The position numbers and the translations under genes were made by a program. Positions 7,471-14,583 of a stretch of 14,583 bases of DNA are shown one piece after another. Position 1 is the stretch's first letter; every line of letters starts with the position of its first letter. The stretch is from Bacteroidales bacterium (GTDB lineage Bacteria > Bacteroidota > Bacteroidia > Bacteroidales > Bacteroidaceae), in NCBI GenBank assembly GCA_004552195.1, contig SFPC01000050.1, forward strand, positions 1 through 14,583, in the 5' to 3' direction. A model generated the notes under the pieces. The model did not search any database. It was given only the letters and a program-made list of their open reading frames with translations, and had not been told where the DNA came from.

Positions 7471-9075
7471 ATGAAGCAAAAATATCTGGCGGCTTTGGCC
7501 GCGCTGACCCTGTGCGGCAGTATGCAGGCGCAGGACATCTATAAAGTGGAAATGCTCTCGGGCAGCGACCTGAACGGAACGGCACGCTTCGTAGGCATGG
7601 GCGGTGCCATGAATGCCCTCGGTGCCGACCTTTCCACCATGGGCACGAACCCCGCTGCCATCGGCATGTACCGCCGCAGCGACGTGGCCTTCACCGGTAG
7701 CACCACCTCGCAACCCAACGGTAGCGACTTCGGCGAAATCAACAAGGTGCGCGCCTCGTTCGACCAGGCCGGATTTGTCTACGCCTGCAAGTTGAACAGC
7801 GATGTGCGCTTCGTGAACATTGGTTTCAACTACCAGAAGAAGCGCAACCTGAAGAATTTCATCGGGCTGAACAATATCCGGCTACATGACGGTATGTCGC
7901 AGTCGTGGCAGATGATGGATTTGGCCATGGACCTGAACGGCAATTGGCTCGACCTCTCGCCCGAGTCGGACGACTACCGCAAAACCACGCCCTTGGCCGT
8001 GGTGGGCTATGACGCGCAGATGATTGCGCCGATTTACGACGAAAACGGCCGACTGACCGGCTACGAACCCAGCTATGCCAACAGCTACGACTATCGCCGG
8101 GCCCAGTGGGGTGGAGTACAGCAGTTCGATTTCAACATCTCGATGAACTGGCAGGATCAGGTGTATGCCGGCTTGACGGTGGGTGCCTACAATGTGGATA
8201 TCCACAGCCGCACGGAATATGGCGAAGTGCTTTACGATGCCGACAACAATACGGATTATTACGGAATGCTCAATGCCGAGTCACTTACCGGCGTGGGCGT
8301 GGACGTGAAGCTCGGTGTCATCCTTCGTCCCATCGAAGAGTCGCCCTTCCGTCTGGGCTTCTCCGTCAGCACCCCCACCTTCTTCAACCTGACGCAGCAC
8401 TCCTACCTCTATATGAACTCCCCCTACGGCTATACCGCCGAGAACGGACAGGAGTATGACCGCACGGAGGCCGATGCCGAAGTGGGCAATTTCGACTACC
8501 GCATCTATACCCCGTGGAAGTTCAACCTCAGCATGGCCACTACAGTGGGCAATGTGCTGGCCCTGGATGCCGAATATGAGTTCAGCGGAACGCAGGGCGC
8601 ACAGGTGCGCTACCCCGACTACGATGACTATTGGTACGACAGCTATTACAGTTCCTCCACCAAGGACAAGGCGTTGGGCAAGGAAATCGACGATTGGACG
8701 CAGGCCGTCCACACCTTCCGCGTCGGTGCCGAGCTGAAGCTCGCTCCGGGCGTGTTCGGCCGTGTGGGCTACAACTATGTTTCCTCCCCGTTCAAGAAGG
8801 ATGCCTTCCTCAACCAGTTCACCGACAGCCCGTCGTATGCCTACAGCACCAACACCGACTATGTGAACCTCGGAAGCATCAACCGCGTGACGGCAGGTCT
8901 GGGCTTCAAGTCCAAGCACTTCTATGCCGACTTCGCCTACCAGTACCAGCAGCAGGAGGCTGATGTCTACGCTTTCCATTTGCCCGAGGCCAACGGCGTG
9001 ACCAACCGCTTGCAAGGCCAGAAAGTGGACCTCAACCGCCACAACTTCATGCTGACCCTGGGATATAAATTCTAA
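7471..9075 (+). CDS. Outer-membrane FadL/OMPP1-type beta-barrel protein
   Basis: This 534-aa protein is most likely an outer-membrane barrel of the OMPP1/FadL/TodX group, which passes hydrophobic compounds; the substrate here is unknown. Residues 1-20 are a signal peptide (core YLAALAALTLCGSMQA). The family's N-terminal pattern follows: GTARFVGMGGAMNALGADLS and then TNPAAIG (59-65). The rest alternates amphipathic aromatic strands with turns. Examples are FGRVGYNYVSSPF and FYADFAYQYQQQ. The chain ends LTLGYKF with a C-terminal Phe, the usual barrel-assembly signal. An acidic Tyr-rich loop (YPDYDDYWYDSYYSS) is probably surface exposed. Related Bacteroidales proteins are sometimes labelled hemin receptor, for which nothing here gives support. 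There is no Shine-Dalgarno. The gene lies downstream of an imperfect terminator. Confidence 0.78.
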   Translation: MKQKYLAALAALTLCGSMQAQDIYKVEMLSGSDLNGTARFVGMGGAMNALGADLSTMGTNPAAIGMYRRSDVAFTGSTTSQPNGSDFGEINKVRASFDQAGFVYACKLNSDVRFVNIGFNYQKKRNLKNFIGLNNIRLHDGMSQSWQMMDLAMDLNGNWLDLSPESDDYRKTTPLAVVGYDAQMIAPIYDENGRLTGYEPSYANSYDYRRAQWGGVQQFDFNISMNWQDQVYAGLTVGAYNVDIHSRTEYGEVLYDADNNTDYYGMLNAESLTGVGVDVKLGVILRPIEESPFRLGFSVSTPTFFNLTQHSYLYMNSPYGYTAENGQEYDRTEADAEVGNFDYRIYTPWKFNLSMATTVGNVLALDAEYEFSGTQGAQVRYPDYDDYWYDSYYSSSTKDKALGKEIDDWTQAVHTFRVGAELKLAPGVFGRVGYNYVSSPFKKDAFLNQFTDSPSYAYSTNTDYVNLGSINRVTAGLGFKSKHFYADFAYQYQQQEADVYAFHLPEANGVTNRLQGQKVDLNRHNFMLTLGYKF

Positions 9076-9080
9076 TGTTG

Positions 9081-9202
9081 AAGGTTATAAGGTTATGGTC
9101 GCTTCGCTCCCAGGTTATGAGGTTATAAGAATACGGCTTGAGGTAGTCAAGATAGCCGCATCGAGTAACTTTATAACCTCATAACCTTATCCCTCATAAC
9201 CT
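9081..9202. repeat. AGGTTAT inverted-repeat cluster
   Basis: AGGTTAT occurs twice on each side of a central spacer in opposing orientation. A perfect 17-bp stem joins AGGTTATGAGGTTATAA (9112-9128) with TTATAACCTCATAACCT (9171-9187). An outer arm, ATAAGGTTAT (9087-9096), can pair with ATAACCTTAT (9181-9190). Another CATAACCT lies at 9195-9202, so alternative folds compete. It begins 5 bp after the porin stop codon. It may act as a 3'-end structure or be a dispersed intergenic repeat; this window alone does not decide. Confidence 0.75.
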
Positions 9203-9242
9203 CCGAAACTTAAAATTCTAATCTTTTTTTCATAGTATATCG

Positions 9243-9286
9243 GATGGGCTAATTAGACTTTGAATGCCAATTAGCCCATCTTTTTT
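9243..9286 (+). terminator. Perfect intrinsic (rho-independent type) terminator
   Basis: GATGGGCTAATT (9243-9254) and AATTAGCCCATC (9269-9280) form a perfect 12-bp stem with a 14-nt loop, followed at once by TTTTTT (9281-9286). This is a textbook intrinsic terminator, expected to end transcription coming from the porin gene. It ends only 10 nt before the lipoprotein start at 9297, so it could also serve as a leader attenuator for that gene and ettA. Confidence 0.82.
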
Positions 9287-9296
9287 CTGCATAGAC

Positions 9297-9707
9297 ATGC
9301 TGCAAATCAAACATCTCCTTCCGGCCGCCATGCTCCTCCTCGCATCGTGTGCCTCCCACCGTTCGGCCTACCAGCTTTCCGGCGAGTGGAACGTAGTGAA
9401 CCTGAACGGCACAGAAATCGTGCCCTCCAAGCAAACGCCCTATCTCGGTTTCGATATCAACGAAAACCTCATTTACGGATTTACCGGCTGCAACCGCCTT
9501 ACCGGCCGGCTCGATGCCGCACAGTTCCTGAAAGGGAAAGCTGAAATCGGCACCCTCGGCATGACCCGGATGCTGTGTCAGGACGACCAATATGAAACCC
9601 CGTTCATGGAATGCCTCGGCAAGGTGGCGGTTTCGGAAATCAAGGACAACATGATGTTCCTCAAAGACAAGGACGGCAAAACCCTCATCACACTGAAAAA
9701 GAAGTAA
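9297..9707 (+). CDS. META/HslJ-like lipoprotein
   Basis: This 136-aa lipoprotein is related to the META domain of E. coli HslJ, a small envelope protein linked to heat and novobiocin tolerance; its exact role is unknown. Residues 1-17 form a type II signal peptide with lipobox LASC (lipidated C18). The domain spans about 26-134 and shows the family's opening GEWNVVNLNG and the hallmark GFTGCNRLTG, followed by TLGMTRMLC. The start at 9297 is preferred over an in-frame ATG at 9264, because the upstream one lies inside the terminator hairpin and would bury the signal peptide behind extra residues. ettA begins 6 nt after its stop, so the two are almost certainly co-transcribed. No clear promoter box is seen for the pair. 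Confidence 0.82.
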   Translation: MLQIKHLLPAAMLLLASCASHRSAYQLSGEWNVVNLNGTEIVPSKQTPYLGFDINENLIYGFTGCNRLTGRLDAAQFLKGKAEIGTLGMTRMLCQDDQYETPFMECLGKVAVSEIKDNMMFLKDKDGKTLITLKKK

Positions 9708-9713
9708 TCCGAC

Positions 9714-11408
<1,695 letters not shown>

Positions 11409-11494
11409 CGGCAGCCGGCCCTTGCGTCGGCACCCCCTGCCCCGTCCACGCTCTGCATCCGGCTTTCAAGCGGACGGAACCATGGCAAAACTTC

Positions 11495-11535
11495 AGCGCA
11501 CTTGGTTCAGGCAAATATCCTGATCCAAGTGCGCT
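11495..11535. terminator. Long palindrome, bidirectional terminator candidate
   Basis: AGCGCACTTGGTTCAGG (11495-11511) pairs with CCTGATCCAAGTGCGCT (11519-11535) over 17 positions with one mismatch and a 7-nt loop. T-rich sequence after it is weak on both strands (TTTATGT on plus, GAAGTTTT on minus). Its position between two convergent genes favours a shared terminator. Confidence 0.6.
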
Positions 11536-11545
11536 TTATGTGATT

Positions 11546-11647
11546 ATTGCTGTCCGGTAATCAAGGCCGTCAGGCTGCGCTCTGGAGGCTTAACTTGCTG
11601 AGATTTCAATGGTTATCGGCATTCTTGGACTTTTACCGGACAGCAAT
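11546..11647. mobile_element. MITE-like element with 15-bp perfect terminal inverted repeats
   Basis: ATTGCTGTCCGGTAA (11546-11560) is exactly complementary to TTACCGGACAGCAAT (11633-11647), bounding 102 bp of non-coding DNA. There is no transposase inside. Perfect termini with an unrelated interior suggest a miniature or internally deleted insertion sequence moved by a transposase encoded elsewhere. No clear target-site duplication is visible at the borders, so the exact ends are uncertain. A plain long-loop structure near a convergent terminator is the alternative. Confidence 0.5.
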
Positions 11648-11691
11648 ATGTTTAAAACCTGAATTGCAGCCCCCTATAGCTCCACTCGGTT

Positions 11692-13152
11692 TCAATAATC
11701 GTGGTCGTGATAGTATTGTCTGCGGTGATTACGCGCAATGAAGTCAATGTTGCGCGTAAAAATTCTGTTGCCTGTTTCAGAGTGATGGAGAGAGCTGATG
11801 TCTCCGTCTTGCAGCATCTCGTTTTCAAGGAGATATTGGAGCAATTCCGGGTGCATGGCCTCGGTATCGCACAGTGCATTGACGGTTTCTTGCTGCATAG
11901 TGTCCGCATCACATTTCCGGTAGAACGGGTTGTACGCACACTTGATGGCATGTGTCATGCCGGGGGCGAATATGATGCCTGCTTTCTTTGATATGAATAC
12001 TACTTGGGGGCCAGTTGGCAACTGTCCGCTAATTTCTTCGATGTCAATTCCCGGAGCGACCTTCTTCAGCCAGTCCTTACGTTGCCTTGCGTTTTCAAAG
12101 AAGGCCAGACGTTTTCCGTCAGTTTTTTCCATATACATCGGGAAAACTCGCTCATACGACAATTGGAGTTCTTTATTACGCTCACACCTGAAGTTGTACT
12201 GTTCCAAGTCGGCATTGGCTATATACCCATTGATTTCCCAGTCGCAGTTTCCGTACTTCACCAAGGCTGTCGATACATACCGGCCTTTTCGGAACATGTC
12301 AGGATATACGTTTTGCAGCTTGTATTCCTCGGCTTTTGAGTCTTTCAGTACTGCGTAGTCCGTGTCGGCATCCACTACCTTAAAGATATCCTGTGTACGG
12401 TACTGGAGGTTCCTGAGCCTCTGTGATGCCTCAATCATCCCATTGTTCTGGTACATCTCAGCCAGCCACCAATGAGGGAGCAGGGCCATCGGCCCGATTT
12501 CCGTTGTCATGGCGAACGTGGTTTCCGTGTAGTACTGAACTTCCCTTTTGTTTAAATGAATTGTACGCCAGCCTTCTGCCAAATCGTCAAATTCAGCTTC
12601 TGCCAGGGGAGAACAGAGCAGATAGGATTTCCTCAGCCATAGAAGCACGCGTTTCAGTTTGAAGAAGTCGTCCGCTTGGTCGGCACGATAGACGAAGTCG
12701 TATAACTCATCGTTAATCTCAATCTCATTGTCCTCTGTCAGCACATCCATGATGATCTTGGCCGTGTACTTATCCATTGCCAGAGGGTTGATAAATTGGT
12801 CATCAAAATTTCTGGACATGACAATCCATACCAGCAATTCCACCTCTTGGGCGTTCACGTCTTCGTCTTCCAGTACGCCGTCAACTTCGTAGAAAGGCAG
12901 CGGACGATGGTAGGCATCCATGTGCAGGCTGACGAACGCGTTCCACAGTCCCAGCTTGGACATCTTGTCTTCGTAGTAAATTGCCACGTTGATGGCAATT
13001 TCCTTCCTCAATTCATCCGCACCCGGCAATCTGATGGACAGCCCTTGAATCCTCTCGTAAATCCTGTTTGCTACATCTACATACATCGGACATGGACGAA
13101 TGCCAGCGGGATAGTAGCCAGCAAAATCTATGGGGAATATAGTCTGTTTCAT
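11692..13152 (-). CDS. Uncharacterised ~486-aa Bacteroidales protein, possibly DUF3843-like
   Basis: The function is unknown. The product has no signal peptide or membrane segment and is rich in acidic and aromatic residues, so it is probably cytosolic. The N-terminus (IFPIDFAGYYPAGIRP, then VANRIYERI) resembles what I recall of DUF3843 proteins of Bacteroidales, but I cannot confirm the match. Helical character dominates to about residue 270. The C-terminal part contains a hydrophobic beta-like stretch (PQVVFISKKAGIIFAPGM) and ends in a His/Arg/Tyr-rich tail. The ATG at 13152 (MKQTIFPI) is preferred over an in-frame TTG four codons upstream, since the -7 box at 13193-13200 gives a leader of about 34 nt. 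Base composition is clearly more AT-rich than the metF-ettA genes, hinting at accessory origin. It converges on ettA. Confidence 0.72.
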   Translation of the reverse strand: MKQTIFPIDFAGYYPAGIRPCPMYVDVANRIYERIQGLSIRLPGADELRKEIAINVAIYYEDKMSKLGLWNAFVSLHMDAYHRPLPFYEVDGVLEDEDVNAQEVELLVWIVMSRNFDDQFINPLAMDKYTAKIIMDVLTEDNEIEINDELYDFVYRADQADDFFKLKRVLLWLRKSYLLCSPLAEAEFDDLAEGWRTIHLNKREVQYYTETTFAMTTEIGPMALLPHWWLAEMYQNNGMIEASQRLRNLQYRTQDIFKVVDADTDYAVLKDSKAEEYKLQNVYPDMFRKGRYVSTALVKYGNCDWEINGYIANADLEQYNFRCERNKELQLSYERVFPMYMEKTDGKRLAFFENARQRKDWLKKVAPGIDIEEISGQLPTGPQVVFISKKAGIIFAPGMTHAIKCAYNPFYRKCDADTMQQETVNALCDTEAMHPELLQYLLENEMLQDGDISSLHHSETGNRIFTRNIDFIARNHRRQYYHDHDY

Positions 13153-13192
13153 TATTTTGTTCAAACAGTATTTTGGGGGAAAATTCCAGTTG

Positions 13193-13200
13193 CAAATATA
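13193..13200 (-). promoter_or_regulatory. -7 promoter box for the uncharacterised minus-strand gene
   Basis: Read on the minus strand the box is TATATTTG, an exact TAnnTTTG match. A start of transcription near 13186 would leave a leader of about 34 nt before the ATG at 13152. No convincing -33 TTTG is seen at the usual spacing, so the call rests on the -7 box and its position. Confidence 0.55.
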
Positions 13201-13304
13201 TGCGTTTCCTATAGATTTATCGCTATTTTACGGCACTGAGGAGAAGGATGTGAAAGAGTGAATGTTTTTTTCGGATTAAAAATGCGTATAGAGAAGAGCG
13301 AAGT

Positions 13305-13365
13305 GTTGGGGTGGTGAACGGTGAAATGCACCGTGACATCTTCCTGAGGGGTTGTCTGCCCCAAC
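13305..13365 (-). terminator. Nested hairpin after the lipoprotein gene
   Basis: GTTGGGG (13305-13311) pairs with CCCCAAC (13359-13365), enclosing a perfect inner stem ACGGTG (13318-13323) and CACCGT (13329-13334). On the minus strand it starts 29 nt after the lipoprotein stop, suiting a 3'-end structure for that operon. There is no T run after it, so intrinsic termination is uncertain. Confidence 0.3.
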
Positions 13366-13394
13366 CTTCCGGTGCCCTCCATAACTTAAGGGGC

Positions 13395-14270
13395 TTATTG
13401 TATGCTGTCCACGTACGTTGAATCCACTATGGCTTCATCGATTTCATCAGGGTAACGGGCGAATGCTTGCAATCTCTCGACATCTTCGTCCGTCAGCCCG
13501 GGAATGCCGACATCTTCATGATAATCGAGCAACCACCGGGCTTCCCAGCGGGAGAGCAATGCGTGTTCGTCGGCCTTCAGGTAATAGTAGGCGACTTCCC
13601 TTTCATCAACCTTGCCGTTTTCGTCCGGTCTACGACTGAGCTGGCCGAGCATCTTGTACACCATCGGGGTTTTCGCGACAAACTGTTCCAGCTTCGCCTT
13701 GTCGGGCCGGTTATTCCCCCGATAGTACAGAAAGGCGTTCAGCAATGTGCCCAAACTGCTTCCACGTTCGGAGGCATCCGTTATGAGTTCCAGGCCACGA
13801 ATGGAGTCGCCGCTTTGCACACACATAAAACCTAACCAAGCGGATGCGTCGGGACTGTCGTTTGCTGCCAGTTGTGCCATGGCATTGTCTTTCTCTTCTC
13901 CCTGTGGCTTATCGCACTTTTCCAACAGGTAGTAGAGGTCTTTGAGGTCGTTGGAATCAGGGATTTGTGTGATGTACTCCTTTTCATCATGAATGGCACC
14001 ACGGGTTTGCGCTTGTTCTATCATGGCCAGCATTCCGAGAAAATCCTTTTTCACGTCGATTCCGTCCCTGTAGCAGTCGGCCAGTTTCAGATAGGCCTGG
14101 CCGTCGCCCCAGCGTGCCCTTTCAATGAGCGCACGGATATCTGTGGTGCCGTCGGCATTCTCTGTGGGCATTCCGGCGTCTTTCACGGCTGCAAGACTCT
14201 CTGCCAGTTTCTGGTCAGAACAGGAGGCCAATAGGACCCCGGTCAACAGGATAATTGATTTTTTCATCAT
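13395..14270 (-). CDS. Lipoprotein with Sel1/TPR-like helical repeats
   Basis: This 291-aa envelope lipoprotein has no assigned function. Its type II signal peptide (1-16) has lipobox LASC with lipidated C17, followed by Ser-Asp-Gln, which may favour export to the outer membrane. Residues about 53-92 read like a Sel1-type repeat: GDGQAYLKLADCYRDGIDVKKDFLG and then MIEQAQTRGA. A second, weaker unit covers 140-171 (PDASAWLGFMC, then GLELITDASERGS). Such repeats usually bind partner proteins. The C-terminus is acidic. The first ATG overlaps the stop of the upstream gene in an ATGA arrangement; a second ATG follows at once (14265-14267), and either could be used. The overlap indicates translational coupling with the phosphatase-like gene upstream. 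Confidence 0.75.
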   Translation of the reverse strand: MMKKSIILLTGVLLASCSDQKLAESLAAVKDAGMPTENADGTTDIRALIERARWGDGQAYLKLADCYRDGIDVKKDFLGMLAMIEQAQTRGAIHDEKEYITQIPDSNDLKDLYYLLEKCDKPQGEEKDNAMAQLAANDSPDASAWLGFMCVQSGDSIRGLELITDASERGSSLGTLLNAFLYYRGNNRPDKAKLEQFVAKTPMVYKMLGQLSRRPDENGKVDEREVAYYYLKADEHALLSRWEARWLLDYHEDVGIPGLTDEDVERLQAFARYPDEIDEAIVDSTYVDSIQ

Positions 14271-14583
14271 TGTACTTTATGTGTTTCAGGATCAGTGAAG
14301 ATTCGGTTTGTATCAAACAAATGCTTCTTGCGTCTGAGGAACTCGGCCTCATAGTCTGCGGGCAGTCCCAGCATGGCAAGTTCATCGGGGGTGATTGACT
14401 TGATGATGCTGCCCAGTCTGGCGGCAATGTCGTCGCATCGGAATTGCTTTTTCTCCACATTGCGGTGTCCCTTCATCTCCGGCACTTCGTCAAACGGCAC
14501 GGAGGGGTGCATCACATAGTAAAGGGCGATGGCGATGTCCGTGCGGTGTCTGCCCATGGCACAGGCCACATAGAAGCCACCCT
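14267..14583 (-). CDS. Partial gene: protein with a cysteine-phosphatase-like CX5R-T loop (5' end outside window)
   Basis: Only the last 104 codons are present; the gene continues beyond 14583. The visible part opens GGFYVACAMGRHRTDIAIAL. CAMGRHRT (14540-14563) fits the C-x-x-G-x-x-R-T phosphate-binding loop of protein tyrosine and dual-specificity phosphatases, preceded by a hydrophobic strand and followed by a helix, as in that fold. The usual His before the Cys is Ala here, which is atypical. Downstream are EVPEMKGHRNVEKKQFRCDD and a charged end with RRKKHLFDTNRIF. The general-acid Asp would lie upstream, outside the window, so activity cannot be judged. The stop TGA overlaps the lipoprotein ATG. 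The substrate is unknown and family membership is inferred from the loop alone. Confidence 0.55.
   Translation of the reverse strand, partial: GGFYVACAMGRHRTDIAIALYYVMHPSVPFDEVPEMKGHRNVEKKQFRCDDIAARLGSIIKSITPDELAMLGLPADYEAEFLRRKKHLFDTNRIFTDPETHKVQ

Larger units (their letters stand above)
11409..11691. other. Convergent intergenic region, no gene
   Basis: The 283 bp between the stops of ettA (plus strand) and the uncharacterised minus-strand gene contain a long palindrome (11495-11535) and a MITE-like element (11546-11647), listed separately. No convincing gene was found in either direction; short open frames here have no start context or recognisable product. Confidence 0.6.

Noticed and set aside
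9264..9296. Upstream ATG for the META lipoprotein
   Set aside because: It lies in the terminator hairpin and would add residues before a normal lipoprotein signal peptide.

Overview
This window looks like chromosomal DNA of a Bacteroidales bacterium (Bacteroides/Prevotella-like; genus not resolved). The reasons are TAnnTTTG-type -7 boxes placed just upstream of genes, mostly weak Shine-Dalgarno sequences, Bacteroidota-style lipoproteins, a FadL-type porin ending in aromatic Phe, and proteins of a kind seen mainly in that order. The left three quarters is GC-rich; the right end (about 11.6-14.6 kb) is visibly more AT-rich.

Layout. Positions 1-646 hold no supported gene. They carry a short palindrome, a 12-bp direct repeat and a striking array of five degenerate 61-87 bp repeats, each able to fold as a hairpin. 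The last copy supplies the only intact promoter-like -7 box, just upstream of the first gene. From 647 to 6140, three co-directional genes follow: an exported glucosaminidase with two LysM domains, metF, and full-length cobalamin-dependent metH. MetF makes 5-methyl-THF and MetH uses it to methylate homocysteine, so these two form a methionine/one-carbon module. No riboswitch is visible before either.

From 6235 to 9075 there is a promoter, an exported Trp/Tyr/Gly-rich protein with a natural His5 run, an imperfect terminator, and an outer-membrane FadL/OMPP1-type barrel protein. A 220-bp intergenic stretch with AGGTTAT inverted repeats and a perfect intrinsic-type terminator separates these from a META/HslJ-like lipoprotein gene and ettA, an ABC-F translation factor. 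Those two are 6 nt apart and probably co-transcribed.

The right end runs on the minus strand. After ettA come a long palindrome (convergent terminator candidate) and a 102-bp MITE-like element with perfect 15-bp terminal inverted repeats. Next are an uncharacterised ~486-aa protein, an intergenic region with a promoter and a nested hairpin, a Sel1/TPR-like lipoprotein, and the 3' part of a gene cut by the window edge. That partial product begins with a CX5R-T loop like that of cysteine-dependent phosphatases, and its stop codon overlaps the lipoprotein start (ATGA). The most interesting items are the hairpin/promoter repeat array, the MITE-like element, and the phosphatase-like/lipoprotein pair. 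No known defence system, CRISPR array, rRNA or tRNA was found.
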